From Flavobacteriales bacterium (GTDB lineage: Bacteria > Bacteroidota > Bacteroidia > Flavobacteriales > Flavobacteriaceae): a stretch of 64,000 nucleotides of DNA. The stretch covers positions 1 through 64,000 of the forward strand of contig QOQB01000001.1 in assembly GCA_003331305.1 (NCBI GenBank), in the 5' to 3' direction. The notes under the pieces are model-generated. The model was not told where the DNA came from, did no database searches, and worked only from the letters and a program-made list of their open reading frames with translations. Made by a program: the position numbers and the translations under genes. Positions 24,767 through 33,601 of this stretch are shown one piece after another (the stretch's first letter is position 1; each line of letters starts with the position of its first letter).

Positions 24767-25876
24767 CTACTCTTCGCTTGCTGGACGTTCTAGCATATCG
24801 GGTTGGTAATCTAGGGCATTTCCTTCACCAGAGAGGCGAATAATATCCTTGTCAATCTTTTTAAACTCTTTTGCCGAGCTGTTATAATGGTTTACCACCG
24901 TTCCAATGGATTTCCCCAACCTTCCGTGGACATCCTCAAAGGCATTAAGGTGTGCAGAGAGTTTATCTACATTTTTTAAAATATCTTGTATGGAGTTTTC
25001 AATTTTCAAGTTATGCAGCGCCTTAACCGTAATCTGTAGCATAGGAAACAAACTCATCGGTGACACGATCATTACCTTTTTTTCATAGGCATAAGACACC
25101 AAATCTCGGGAGTTAATTTGCAAGGTTCCTACTCGACTATTCAGTAAGTCTTGGTATAACCCATCGGCAGGAATAAACATATAGGCGTAGTCTGTTGTAT
25201 CTTCATTTGGGCGAATATATTTTGCCGTTTCATCAATGCGTTTTTTGATATCTCCCTTAAAGGTTTGTTCCAATGTCTTAATGGCTTCAGCGTCGCTGCT
25301 TTCTACCATTTTGTTGTAATTGTCCAATGAAAACTTCGCATCAATAGGAATAATAAAATCGCCCACTTTTACGATTGCATCTACTGCTTCGCCGTTGGTA
25401 AAGCTGTATTGCATTTGAAACAGTTCGGGAGGCAGCACATTTGCCAATAAATTTTCTAATTGGATTTCACCCAAGATGCCACGCTGTTTGGAATTGCCCA
25501 AAATTTTCTCCAGTGTTTTCATCTGGTTGGCAAAACTGAGTACTTGCTCGTTGGTGCCTTTGATTTCAGAAAGCGCTTTGGTCACGTCGGTGATGGCCTT
25601 TTTGGACTCTGTAAATTGCTGTGTTATGGACAGGTTCGAGGAACGCTGATAATCGCTAATACCTTTGGTGATATTATCTAGCTTCTGCTCCAGCTCAACC
25701 CGGGTTTCTTTGGCATTGGCGTCTGTTTCTTTGCGGATGCTCTGTATCTCTTCACGCAGCTGCGCATTAAGTTGCATTAAAAACGCATCCGAAACGCCTT
25801 TGGATTGATTCTTTTGATTGATAAGAAAAAACAAAACAAGCGCCACTAAAACAATGGCAACTGTAATCCACTCCAT
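24767..25876 (-). CDS. rmuC: DNA recombination protein RmuC
   Basis: A 369-aa protein with an N-terminal membrane anchor (TVAIVLVALVLFFLI), a long coiled-coil (about 25-125) and the RmuC nuclease-fold domain (GNSKQRGILGEIQLENLL ... IPIDAKFSLDNY ... YAYMFIPADGLYQDLL). The family limits sequence inversions and rearrangements. It is on the same strand as carB, 40 bp downstream of it, and converges with the aldo/keto reductase. Confidence 0.96.
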   Translation of the reverse strand: MEWITVAIVLVALVLFFLINQKNQSKGVSDAFLMQLNAQLREEIQSIRKETDANAKETRVELEQKLDNITKGISDYQRSSNLSITQQFTESKKAITDVTKALSEIKGTNEQVLSFANQMKTLEKILGNSKQRGILGEIQLENLLANVLPPELFQMQYSFTNGEAVDAIVKVGDFIIPIDAKFSLDNYNKMVESSDAEAIKTLEQTFKGDIKKRIDETAKYIRPNEDTTDYAYMFIPADGLYQDLLNSRVGTLQINSRDLVSYAYEKKVMIVSPMSLFPMLQITVKALHNLKIENSIQDILKNVDKLSAHLNAFEDVHGRLGKSIGTVVNHYNSSAKEFKKIDKDIIRLSGEGNALDYQPDMLERPASEE

Positions 25877-25899
25877 ACTAAAATGTTTGCTTAAATATA

Positions 25900-25911
25900 C
25901 GTGAATTCACG
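25900..25911. repeat. 12-bp perfect palindrome between carB and rmuC
   Basis: CGTGAATTCACG is a perfect palindrome 4 bp beyond the carB stop and 23 bp before the rmuC ATG. Without a T-run it is not a terminator; a protein-binding role is only a possibility. Confidence 0.3.
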
Positions 25912-25915
25912 CAAT

Positions 25916-28768
25916 CTATTTGGTCAAATACATCTTTCTACGTCCGTACAACTCGTAAAATTCGTCGTCTTGAAGGTTGTCTATAAATAAGATACTTTCG
26001 CCTGTGCTTTTCATTTCTGGACCTAGTGCCTTGTCGACGTTTGGAAATTTGTTAAATGAAAAAACCGGTTGCTTGATGGCAAAGCCTTCCAATTGCGGAT
26101 TAAAATTAAAATCAGACACTTTTTTATCTCCGATCATAACTTTCGTAGCGTAGTTTACATATGGCTCCTTGTATGCTTTCGCAATAAAGGGAACCGTTCT
26201 CGAAGCCCGCGGATTAGCCTCAATGATGTACACCACATCATTTTTTATAGCAAATTGAATATTGATAAGCCCAACGGTATTTAACGCTAGCGCAATCTTA
26301 TTGGTGTGATCAATAATCTGTTGCATCACGAAGTCACCCAAATTAAATGGAGGCAACGTCGCGTTAGAATCACCGGAGTGAATACCGCAAGGTTCAATAT
26401 GTTCCATAATTCCGATGATATACACATTTTCGCCATCGCAAATAGCATCTGCTTCTGCCTCAATAGCACCATCCAAATAGTGGTCTAACAAAAGTTTGTT
26501 GTTTGGAATTTTATGTAATAAATCAACCACATGCTTGACCAAATCCTCTTTATTAATGACAATTTTCATTCCCTGTCCACCCAATACATATGAGGGTCTA
26601 ACCAATATGGGGAAGTTTAACTTATCCGCCAGGTTAAGTGCTTCATCTGCAGTTTCTGCCACACCAAATTCAGGGTACGGGATGTTATTCTCTTTAAGTA
26701 ATGTAGAGAAGCTTCCACGGTCTTCTGCTAAGTCCAACGATTGGTAGCTCGTCCCCATAATCTTAATCCCGTAGCGGTCTAATTTTTCGGCAAGTTTTAA
26801 TGCCGTTTGACCACCCAACTGCACGATGACGCCTTCGGGTTTTTCATGACGAATGATATCGTAGATATGTTCCCAGAAAACAGGTTCAAAATAAAGTTTA
26901 TCTGCCGTGTCAAAATCGGTAGAAACTGTTTCGGGGTTACAGTTAATCATAATGGTTTCATAGCCTGCTTCGCTTGCAGCCAATACGCCGTGAACACAGC
27001 AATAATCAAACTCAATTCCTTGTCCAATTCGGTTTGGTCCAGAGCCCAGGACTACGATTTTTTTACGATCAGAAACCACACTTTCATTGTGTACAGCTAC
27101 ATTACCGTCAGCGGATTCCATTGTGCTTTCAAAAGTTGAATAGTAGTAGGGTGTTTTTGCAGTAAATTCTGCTGCGCACGTATCCACCAATTTGTAAACA
27201 CGCTGGATATTCATTTCATCGCGCTTACTATTCACCTGGCTTTCCAAACAACCCAACATGTGCGCAATTTGACGGTCGCCATACCCTTTTTGTTTGGCTT
27301 CTAATAATAATTCTTTATTGATACTGTCAATGGTATACGTAGAAATTTCTTTCTGTAATTGGAATAATTCTTCATATTGCTTCAAATACCACATGTCAAT
27401 TTTGGTAATATCATAAATCTTACTCAATGGAATGCCCATGGCAATAGCATCGTAAATAACAAAGACTCTATCCCAAGAGGCATGGGTAAGCTTATGAATG
27501 ATTTGATTGTAGTCTGTGTAGCCTTTCCCGTCGGCACCCAATCCGTTGCGCTTAATTTCTAACGATTGCGTGGCTTTGTGCAGGGCTTCTTGAAACGAAC
27601 GTCCAATACCCATGACCTCGCCAACAGCTTTCATTTGTAATCCTAGCGTTCGATCTGATCCTTCAAACTTATCAAAGTTCCAACGTGGAATTTTTACAAT
27701 AACGTAATCTAACGTTGGCTCAAACAAAGCCGAAGTCGATTTTGTAATTTGGTTATCTAGCTCATCAAGTCTATAGCCAATTGCCAATTTGGTAGCTACT
27801 TTTGCAATAGGATATCCTGTTGCTTTACTTGCCAAGGCGGATGAGCGTGACACACGTGGATTGATTTCAATGGCAATAATATCTTCTTTGTCATCAGGAC
27901 TCACCGCAAATTGAACGTTACAACCTCCTGCAAAATCTCCAATACTGCGCATCATTTTGATAGCCATATCACGCATTTTCTGATAGGTTCTGTCCGACAA
28001 TGTCATGGCTGGCGCGACGGTTATAGAATCGCCCGTATGGATTCCCATGGGATCCATGTTTTCGATCGAACAAATGATAACCACATTATCGTTATTGTCT
28101 CGTAGCAACTCCAATTCGTATTCTTTCCATCCCATCATGGCTTTGTCGATCATGACCTCATGGATGGGTGAAACTTCCAATCCACGTCGCATGAGTTCGT
28201 CAAAATCTTCTTCCTTATATACAATGGCAGCACCTGCACCACCTAAGGTATATGAAGCTCTGATACAAAGGGGAAAACCAAATTGCTGAGCAATTTCTTT
28301 CCCTTTCAAGAATGATGTTGCTGTGGCTTGTGGCGCCATCGGCACATCAATTTTACCCATGAGCTCACGGAATTTCTCACGGTCTTCTGTAATATTTATT
28401 GCGTCAATGTTTACGCCAATGAGCTTTACATCAAAGTCTTTCCAAATCCCTTTTTCGTCAGCCTCTATACACAGATTTAGAGCAGTTTGTCCACCCATAG
28501 TGGGCAACACGGCATCAATTTGAGGATGCGCTTTTAGGATTTTAATGATGGATTTTGTGGTTAGCGGCAACAGATATACATGATCTGCCATTGAAGGGTC
28601 GGTCATGATAGTTGCTGGATTAGAATTGATAAGTATGGTTTCAATTCCATCTTCTCTTAGTGAGCGTAACGACTGCGATCCCGAGTAATCAAACTCACAT
28701 GCTTGGCCAATAATAATGGGGCCAGATCCAATAATAAGTATGCTGTTTAGGTCTTTTCTTTTTGGCAT
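25916..28768 (-). CDS. carB: Carbamoyl-phosphate synthase large subunit, short form
   Basis: Makes carbamoyl phosphate from bicarbonate, ammonia and ATP for pyrimidine and arginine synthesis, with CarA supplying ammonia. Both homologous halves with ATP-grasp folds are visible (ILIIGSGPIIIGQACEFDYSG at the start in shortened form, and VVLGSGPNRIGQGIEFDYCC near 565). The protein is 950 aa, against about 1073 in E. coli. It stops just after GPEMKSTGE...YGRRKMYLTK and lacks the C-terminal MGS-like allosteric domain that binds UMP and ornithine. No carA is adjacent. Confidence 0.97.
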   Translation of the reverse strand: MPKRKDLNSILIIGSGPIIIGQACEFDYSGSQSLRSLREDGIETILINSNPATIMTDPSMADHVYLLPLTTKSIIKILKAHPQIDAVLPTMGGQTALNLCIEADEKGIWKDFDVKLIGVNIDAINITEDREKFRELMGKIDVPMAPQATATSFLKGKEIAQQFGFPLCIRASYTLGGAGAAIVYKEEDFDELMRRGLEVSPIHEVMIDKAMMGWKEYELELLRDNNDNVVIICSIENMDPMGIHTGDSITVAPAMTLSDRTYQKMRDMAIKMMRSIGDFAGGCNVQFAVSPDDKEDIIAIEINPRVSRSSALASKATGYPIAKVATKLAIGYRLDELDNQITKSTSALFEPTLDYVIVKIPRWNFDKFEGSDRTLGLQMKAVGEVMGIGRSFQEALHKATQSLEIKRNGLGADGKGYTDYNQIIHKLTHASWDRVFVIYDAIAMGIPLSKIYDITKIDMWYLKQYEELFQLQKEISTYTIDSINKELLLEAKQKGYGDRQIAHMLGCLESQVNSKRDEMNIQRVYKLVDTCAAEFTAKTPYYYSTFESTMESADGNVAVHNESVVSDRKKIVVLGSGPNRIGQGIEFDYCCVHGVLAASEAGYETIMINCNPETVSTDFDTADKLYFEPVFWEHIYDIIRHEKPEGVIVQLGGQTALKLAEKLDRYGIKIMGTSYQSLDLAEDRGSFSTLLKENNIPYPEFGVAETADEALNLADKLNFPILVRPSYVLGGQGMKIVINKEDLVKHVVDLLHKIPNNKLLLDHYLDGAIEAEADAICDGENVYIIGIMEHIEPCGIHSGDSNATLPPFNLGDFVMQQIIDHTNKIALALNTVGLINIQFAIKNDVVYIIEANPRASRTVPFIAKAYKEPYVNYATKVMIGDKKVSDFNFNPQLEGFAIKQPVFSFNKFPNVDKALGPEMKSTGESILFIDNLQDDEFYELYGRRKMYLTK

Positions 28769-28811
28769 ATGTTGTTGCTAAAAGGTGGTCAAAATTCTTT
28801 CGAAGATATAC

Positions 28812-28843
28812 AAAAAAAGGCGCTACTCATAAAGTAGCGCCTT
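28812..28843 (-). terminator. Intrinsic terminator of rpmH
   Basis: The minus strand forms AAGGCGCTAC-TTTATGA-GTAGCGCCTT with a perfect 10-bp stem followed by seven T, 24 bp after the rpmH stop. Confidence 0.9.
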
Positions 28844-28866
28844 GATGTTTTCAACGTTTTATTCAC

Positions 28867-29025
28867 TTATTTTTTGTGACGTACTTCAGATGATACAGAA
28901 AGTTTTTTGCGTCCTTTTGCACGGCGTGATGCCAGTACTTTACGACCCGCTGCTGACGACATGCGATCCATAAAACCGTGTTTGTTGCGGCGTTTTCTTT
29001 TTGAAGGTTGAAACGTTCTTTTCAT
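28867..29025 (-). CDS. rpmH: 50S ribosomal protein L34
   Basis: A 52-aa very basic protein ([18 protein letters not shown] ... SSEVRHKK). The ORF-track start at 29082 adds 19 residues that do not belong; the ATG at 29025 gives the exact family start and lies downstream of the promoter. It is monocistronic, with its own promoter and terminator. Confidence 0.98.
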   Translation of the reverse strand: MKRTFQPSKRKRRNKHGFMDRMSSAAGRKVLASRRAKGRKKLSVSSEVRHKK

Positions 29026-29048
29026 CTTATTTTTACTTAAACTGGATG

Positions 29049-29078
29049 CAAATATACAATAACTGACCTCACCAACAA
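29049..29078 (-). promoter_or_regulatory. Promoter of rpmH
   Basis: TTG (29076-29078), a 19-bp spacer and TATATTTG (29049-29056) on the minus strand match the consensus fully. It lies 23 bp before the true ATG and so supports the shorter rpmH. Confidence 0.75.
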
Positions 29079-29092
29079 ACAACCTTATTACA

Positions 29093-29108
29093 TAAATTTG
29101 TAAATTTG
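29093..29108 (+). promoter_or_regulatory. Tandem -7 elements before the TPR-like membrane protein gene
   Basis: TAAATTTGTAAATTTG is two consecutive copies of the -7 box. The second ends 17 bp before the ATG at 29126. Confidence 0.5.
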
Positions 29109-29125
29109 CAAATCAAAAGAAAGCT

Positions 29126-29641
29126 ATGTTCCCAAAAACTATAAAAATTGTTTTAGCAACGCTATCCATCGGTTATGCTATTTATCAGTTTATCGAATCT
29201 AATATTGGAAATGGAATCGCTCTAATTTTCCTTTCGGGTGTATTTGTGTTCTTATACTATAAAAACGAGTTTATACTTCTTTCATTTCTTCGACTTCGAA
29301 AGCAAGACTTTGATGGCACATTGCGGTGGTTGCAACGGATCAAAAATCCTAAATCAGCACTGACTCAAAAACAACAAGGCTATTTTTTCTTTTTACATGG
29401 AGTCATTGAATCTCAAAAAAATCTAACCAAAGCAGAACGGCATTTCAAAAAAGCTATCTCTCTTGGTTTAAACATGAAGCACGACTTGGCAATGGCAAAG
29501 CTAAGCTTGGCGGGAATTGTAATGCAAAAGCGTCGCAAGCGTGAAGCCACTTCTCTACTCAATGAGGCCAAAAAGCTTGATAAGCAAGGAATGTTGACAG
29601 ACCAAATAAAAATGATGCAACAACAGTTGAAGAAAATCTAG
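29126..29641 (+). CDS. Small membrane protein with TPR-like C-terminal region
   Basis: A 171-aa protein with two hydrophobic segments at the N terminus (IVLATLSIGYAIYQF and GIALIFLSGVFVFLYY), then a helical, basic region with the spacing of two to three tetratricopeptide repeats (GVIESQKNLTKAERHFKKAI; LAMAKLSLAGIVMQKR). It is probably anchored in the inner membrane with the repeats in the cytoplasm, serving as a protein-binding scaffold. I do not recognise a named family member. It converges on the alpha/beta hydrolase gene with a 1-bp gap. Confidence 0.75.
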   Translation: MFPKTIKIVLATLSIGYAIYQFIESNIGNGIALIFLSGVFVFLYYKNEFILLSFLRLRKQDFDGTLRWLQRIKNPKSALTQKQQGYFFFLHGVIESQKNLTKAERHFKKAISLGLNMKHDLAMAKLSLAGIVMQKRRKREATSLLNEAKKLDKQGMLTDQIKMMQQQLKKI

Positions 29642-29642
29642 C

Positions 29643-30317
29643 TCAACCTCTCCAGTTATTTAAGATTATTTTAGGTAAATTTTCGCTAAACCAACTTGCA
29701 CGTAAAACTATCATCACGTGCGTCCCTTTGGGTACAGGGATATAGTCTTTCAAATAAAACACAGGGAAAACCAAATCATAAGTGCCGTGAATATGCACCA
29801 CATTGGACAACGGCTCCTCTTGATTCCAATTAAAAAAAGATTCTAGCGCCCAATCTAAATACTCCGGATCTCTAACAGACAGGTATTTTTTGTTTAAATC
29901 CATACGTTTTCGTGCCGCAGGCCCAAACATAAATCCAACAAAATCTTCTAAGTTGTCTACCCATTGTGTAGGAAAGAAACGATACGCTTTTGTTTTACGA
30001 GTGATGCGCATATGTATAGGAAATTCTTTATGACTTCGAACGCTTGAAACAATAATTACGTTTCGACAAGAAATAAGTTTAGACATTTCCTGCACCAAAA
30101 CACCACCAAAAGATACACCGACTAATACAGGGTTTGGATGTGTAACCTTCTCACACATCCGCATGGCGTAAGAAGTCAACGTTTCATTTTTATTTGGCGT
30201 AAGCCAATCTAAGCGATGAATTTCGAACAAATTACCTAGTGTAATAAAATCAAAAATAGACGTATTAGCAGCCATTCCAGGCATCATGTATACATGTATT
30301 ATATTCGCCTTTTCCAT
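29643..30317 (-). CDS. Alpha/beta hydrolase
   Basis: A 224-aa cytoplasmic hydrolase. The nucleophile elbow is GVSFGGVLVQEM (Ser near 80), the acid is probably Asp in HGTYDLVFP near 180, and the His is in GTHVMIV near 200, so the triad is complete. Substrate unknown. It is shorter than most family members because the cap region is reduced. It is divergent from the GNAT-like gene over 52 bp. Confidence 0.85.
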   Translation of the reverse strand: MEKANIIHVYMMPGMAANTSIFDFITLGNLFEIHRLDWLTPNKNETLTSYAMRMCEKVTHPNPVLVGVSFGGVLVQEMSKLISCRNVIIVSSVRSHKEFPIHMRITRKTKAYRFFPTQWVDNLEDFVGFMFGPAARKRMDLNKKYLSVRDPEYLDWALESFFNWNQEEPLSNVVHIHGTYDLVFPVFYLKDYIPVPKGTHVMIVLRASWFSENLPKIILNNWRG

Positions 30318-30344
30318 TGTTAACTAAATGTACATATTTTTTTG

Positions 30345-30352
30345 TAAATTTG
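30345..30352 (+). promoter_or_regulatory. -7 promoter element of the GNAT-like gene
   Basis: TAAATTTG ends 17 bp before the ATG at 30370. Confidence 0.5.
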
Positions 30353-30369
30353 CATCCTAGCAATTTTTT

Positions 30370-30663
30370 ATGGGTAAAATTAACGTCACTGACAATTCTT
30401 TCTTGCGCCAATTTGAAACAGAAGTTGAAGGAGAACTCGCCAAAATAGAATACGCACAACAAGAGCGTAAAATATTTCTCACCAAACTAGTTGTCCCAAA
30501 AGACAATTGTCCCAATGACTTTAGCGATGCATTTATTAAAGAAGTACTTTCCATAATTGCGGAACGCAACGTTAGTATGATGCCAACAAGTCCAGAGATT
30601 GTGCGTTTTATTAGAAAAAATAAGCGTTATCGCAGCATGCTCCCTATTGGTGTGCGTATCTAA
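30370..30663 (+). CDS. Small GNAT-like acetyltransferase-fold protein (YjdJ/COG2388 type)
   Basis: A 97-aa protein resembling the short N-acetyltransferase-like family: an N-terminal strand-rich part (EGELAKIEYAQQERKIFLTKLVVP), then FSDAFIKEVLSIIAERNVSMMPTSPEIVRF and the end YRSMLPIGVRI. Full-length GNAT enzymes are longer; proteins of this group keep the acetyl-CoA cleft but their substrates are unknown. Its 3' end overlaps the convergent mtaB by 4 bp. Confidence 0.8.
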   Translation: MGKINVTDNSFLRQFETEVEGELAKIEYAQQERKIFLTKLVVPKDNCPNDFSDAFIKEVLSIIAERNVSMMPTSPEIVRFIRKNKRYRSMLPIGVRI

Positions 30664-31991
30664 GCCACCTGTGTTCCCACAGCGTTATTAAATTTAAAAT
30701 CTACCAAGCCATCATCGGCTATTTGGGTTAGCTCTATGGTGTGTATGGTATTACACAGAGCAGGATCCCAATAGGTTTTCACTTTAACATAATTGGGCGT
30801 GAAGCCGTGAATATATCCGTTTTTGTTTTCTGATTCAAAAAGCACCTCTTGGGTAGTTCCTAACTGTTGTTCGTAAAATGCCCTACGTTTTTTTTGCGAT
30901 AAGCCGCGTAACATTTTGCTACGCTTTACGCGTATATTTTTTGGGACAGGGTTTGGCAATTCAGCGGCAATTGTATTGGCGCGCTCAGAATATGAAAATA
31001 CGTGTAAATAGGACACATCTAGCTCACTTAAAAAATGATAGGTTTCCATAAAGTGCTCATCCGTCTCGCCAGGAAATCCTACTATAACATCCACGCCAAT
31101 ACACGCATGTGACATTCGGTTTTTAATTTGATCTACACGTTTAACATACAATTCGCGCTGATACCTACGGCGCATAGCCGCTAAAACAGCATTACTCCCA
31201 CTCTGCAGGGGGATATGAAAGTGGGGGACAAAGCGCTTGGACTGCGCTACAAAATCAATGGTGTCTTGCCGCAGCAAGTTGGGCTCAATTGATGAAATCC
31301 GAATACGGGCCAATCCTTCTGTCTCATCTAACGCATGAACCAAGTCAAAAAAAGTATGTTCGTGTTTTTTAGCACCGAATTCTCCTTTGCCAAAATCACC
31401 GATATTTACGCCTGTTAGGACAATTTCTTTAATGCCTTGCGCCACGATTTCATGTGCCTGATTTAAAATATTTGAAAGCGTGTCGCTTCTAGAAAAGCCA
31501 CGAGCTAGCGGGATAGTGCAGTAAGTGCACTTGTAATCGCATCCGTCTTGAACTTTTAAAAACGCGCGTGTACGCTCTCCTATGGCATAGCTACCAACAT
31601 ACTGCTCTACCTCATCAATAGTACATGCATGAACGCCACGGGGTGATTTACTCTCAAGAAAATCTACTACATTAAATTTTTCATTTGCTCCTAAAACCAA
31701 ATCCACACCATCTAATGCGGCTGACTCTTCAGGCTTTAGTTGGGCGTAACATCCAATAGCAACCAAAAAGCCGTCAGGGTTTTGCTTGAGTGCCTGTTTC
31801 ACGACAGACTTAAATTTTTTATCTGCATTTTCAGTTACCGAACACGTATTTATTACATATACGTCGGCAGTTTTATCAAAGGAAACTTGCTCGTAACCAG
31901 CAGTAGTAAACGATCGGGCAATGGTAGATGTCTCTGAAAAATTCAGTTTACATCCCAGCGTATAAAATGCTACCGTTTTTGAAGTGGACAT
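30660..31991 (-). CDS. mtaB: tRNA t6A37 methylthiotransferase MtaB
   Basis: A radical-SAM enzyme that converts t6A to ms2t6A at position 37 of tRNAs reading ANN codons. The 443-aa protein has the N-terminal MTTase domain (FYTLGCKLNFSET, NTCSVTENADKK, GCYAQLKPEE, supplying three cluster Cys), the radical-SAM motif CDYKCTYCTIP (about 150-160) and a C-terminal TRAM-type region. The wording of the motifs separates it from MiaB and RimO. A promoter with a 21-bp spacer lies upstream. Confidence 0.96.
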   Translation of the reverse strand: MSTSKTVAFYTLGCKLNFSETSTIARSFTTAGYEQVSFDKTADVYVINTCSVTENADKKFKSVVKQALKQNPDGFLVAIGCYAQLKPEESAALDGVDLVLGANEKFNVVDFLESKSPRGVHACTIDEVEQYVGSYAIGERTRAFLKVQDGCDYKCTYCTIPLARGFSRSDTLSNILNQAHEIVAQGIKEIVLTGVNIGDFGKGEFGAKKHEHTFFDLVHALDETEGLARIRISSIEPNLLRQDTIDFVAQSKRFVPHFHIPLQSGSNAVLAAMRRRYQRELYVKRVDQIKNRMSHACIGVDVIVGFPGETDEHFMETYHFLSELDVSYLHVFSYSERANTIAAELPNPVPKNIRVKRSKMLRGLSQKKRRAFYEQQLGTTQEVLFESENKNGYIHGFTPNYVKVKTYWDPALCNTIHTIELTQIADDGLVDFKFNNAVGTQVA

Positions 31992-32005
31992 TTGATAATT
32001 TATGG

Positions 32006-32037
32006 CAAATATACAATGCTAATTTGCTATTAATCAA
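32006..32037 (-). promoter_or_regulatory. Promoter of mtaB
   Basis: TTG (32035-32037), a 21-bp spacer and TATATTTG (32006-32013) on the minus strand, 14 bp before the ATG. The TTG is inside the 3' end of the upstream GlmU-like gene. Confidence 0.6.
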
Positions 32038-33200
32038 AGAAATGATTGACGAAAACTCTTTGTGTTTTCAAAAATATAGGTTAGTACTAGTTTTGAGGAT
32101 TCGCTGAGATCTTTCGCTCGTCTCTCCATAACAGTCGCAGCCGTTTCTAAGACTTTATCAAGTCGATTTTCGGCAAACCCCTGAGCTCCTCCACGTGAGA
32201 AACTCGGCACATAAGCGCGCGGAAAACCAGTCGAGAAAATATTACAACACACTCCGATTACCGTGGCAGTATTTAATGCAGTGTGAATAGCCGTTTTGGA
32301 ATGGTCTCCTATTATAGGTCCACAAAACTGTAGTCCTGTGCGAATAAATTTTTGTTGGGTATAATTCCATGCGCGAACTTCACCATAATCGTTTTTTAGA
32401 TTTGATGCATCTGTGGCCGCGCCAAGATTGCACCATTCACCTACAACAGCGTTACCTAAAAAACCATCGTGTCCTTTGTTGCTATTTCCAAAAAAAATAA
32501 CGTTGTTGAGCTCACCTCCAACTTTCGAGTTTTCACCCAAACTAGTCCCGCCATACACTTTAGCTCCCATTTTGATAACGGAGTTTTTACCAACATATAA
32601 CGGTCCTCGCAAAAGTGAGCCTTCCATGACTACTGCGTCGTCATCTAAAATGACAGGCCCTTGAGTAGTGTTAAAAGTAGCTGCTAACGCTGATACATTG
32701 GCACCAACTATGACAGGGTGTTTTCCAAAATGTTGATTAGAATCGTGAAGTATGTTGTTATGGGTTTCTTCAAAAAAGGTAGCATCGTCACATATAGCTT
32801 GTGCGTTGTGTGTAAACAAATCCCAAGGATAGCGAATAATTGTTACGGGTTTAGAAAAACTGATTTTTTCGAGTGCATTTATTTTATCTGCCGCACTAGA
32901 CTGCGCTCCCCTAAAGGCTAATAGCTGATCGTTATATAGCAACTTTTGCCCCTCTTTTAGTTGCTTAATCGCTTTTATTAAATCTATAGACGGCAAACAA
33001 CCAGCTAAAACAGCTACATCAAAAGATGGTGTTTTTGGTTGTAAGTAGGCTTCTGTTTCTGCAACAGCTACGGCATCTAGCACATGCTCCCAGCGTTTTG
33101 CTAGCGTCATCCCGCCCATAAACAAATCTGCTACAGGCCGCGTATACACAAGTGGAAGTAAGTCGGTGCGGTTTGGTCCGTCAAATAAGCATAAACGCAT
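32034..33200 (-). CDS. GlmU-family putative sugar nucleotidyltransferase/acyltransferase
   Basis: A 388-aa protein found widely in Bacteroidetes. The N-terminal half (GPNRTDLLPLVYTRPVADLF) resembles a degenerate nucleotidyltransferase without the usual GxGTRxxP loop. The C-terminal half shows hexapeptide repeats of a left-handed beta helix (VIVGANVSALA, NSVIKMGAKVYGG, NSKVGGELNNVIFFG, HSKTAIHTALNTATVIG). Substrate unknown; a role in cell-envelope sugar activation is a guess from the fold. It has a predicted leaderless start: TATCTTTG is 4 bp from the ATG. Confidence 0.85.
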   Translation of the reverse strand: MRLCLFDGPNRTDLLPLVYTRPVADLFMGGMTLAKRWEHVLDAVAVAETEAYLQPKTPSFDVAVLAGCLPSIDLIKAIKQLKEGQKLLYNDQLLAFRGAQSSAADKINALEKISFSKPVTIIRYPWDLFTHNAQAICDDATFFEETHNNILHDSNQHFGKHPVIVGANVSALAATFNTTQGPVILDDDAVVMEGSLLRGPLYVGKNSVIKMGAKVYGGTSLGENSKVGGELNNVIFFGNSNKGHDGFLGNAVVGEWCNLGAATDASNLKNDYGEVRAWNYTQQKFIRTGLQFCGPIIGDHSKTAIHTALNTATVIGVCCNIFSTGFPRAYVPSFSRGGAQGFAENRLDKVLETAATVMERRAKDLSESSKLVLTYIFENTKSFRQSFL

Positions 33201-33204
33201 TTTC

Positions 33205-33237
33205 CAAAGATAAGCGTAAATAAAAAAACCTCCACAA
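33205..33237 (-). promoter_or_regulatory. Promoter of the GlmU-like gene, predicted leaderless
   Basis: On the minus strand TTG (33235-33237), a 22-bp spacer and TATCTTTG (33205-33212) are followed by GAAA and the ATG. The -33 TTG lies inside the rpmE2 terminator hairpin. Confidence 0.6.
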
Positions 33238-33243
33238 GGGAGG
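33222..33243 (-). terminator. Intrinsic terminator of rpmE2
   Basis: On the minus strand CCTCC-CTTGT-GGAGG is followed by a run of seven T, 24 bp after the rpmE2 stop. Confidence 0.85.
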
Positions 33244-33267
33244 CTCTAAATTGTGCGGAAAATTAAA

Positions 33268-33519
33268 CTACTTCTTAAATTTCGCGTATTTGTTCTTAAA
33301 TTTATCGATACGACCAGCAGTATCCACCAATTTGGATTTACCCGTATAAAATGGATGCGACGTACGAGAAATCTCTAATTTAACAAGCGGATACTCTATA
33401 CCGTCTAAGTCAATAGTCTCTTTGGCATTGGCAGTTGATTTGGTAATAAATACGTCTTGGTTAGACATATCTTTAAACGCCACCAAGCGATAGTTTTCTG
33501 GATGAATACCTTGTTTCAT
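33268..33519 (-). CDS. rpmE2: 50S ribosomal protein L31 type B
   Basis: An 83-aa protein beginning MKQGIHPENYRLVAFKDMS and ending KFKNKYAKFKK. It has no cysteines and is therefore the zinc-independent type. The ORF-track start at 33546 adds nine residues; the family begins at the ATG at 33519. It is a single-gene unit with a -7 element (TAAATTTG) 24 bp upstream and a terminator downstream. In other bacteria the zinc-free paralogue is induced under zinc limitation; no Zur-like site was recognised here. Confidence 0.97.
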   Translation of the reverse strand: MKQGIHPENYRLVAFKDMSNQDVFITKSTANAKETIDLDGIEYPLVKLEISRTSHPFYTGKSKLVDTAGRIDKFKNKYAKFKK

Positions 33520-33543
33520 AATGCTTTTACCTTTAAAGGGATG

Positions 33544-33551
33544 CAAATTTA
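33544..33551 (-). promoter_or_regulatory. -7 promoter element of rpmE2
   Basis: TAAATTTG on the minus strand, 24 bp before the ATG at 33519, which argues for the shorter rpmE2. Confidence 0.5.
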
Positions 33552-33601
33552 ATTATTTTATCTAAATTTACCATACACTTAATCGATAAAAAAGACAACA
33601 C

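Noticed and set aside
28867-29082. Longer 71-aa reading of rpmH
   Set aside because: The extra 19 residues include the promoter and do not belong to L34, which starts at MKRTFQPS.
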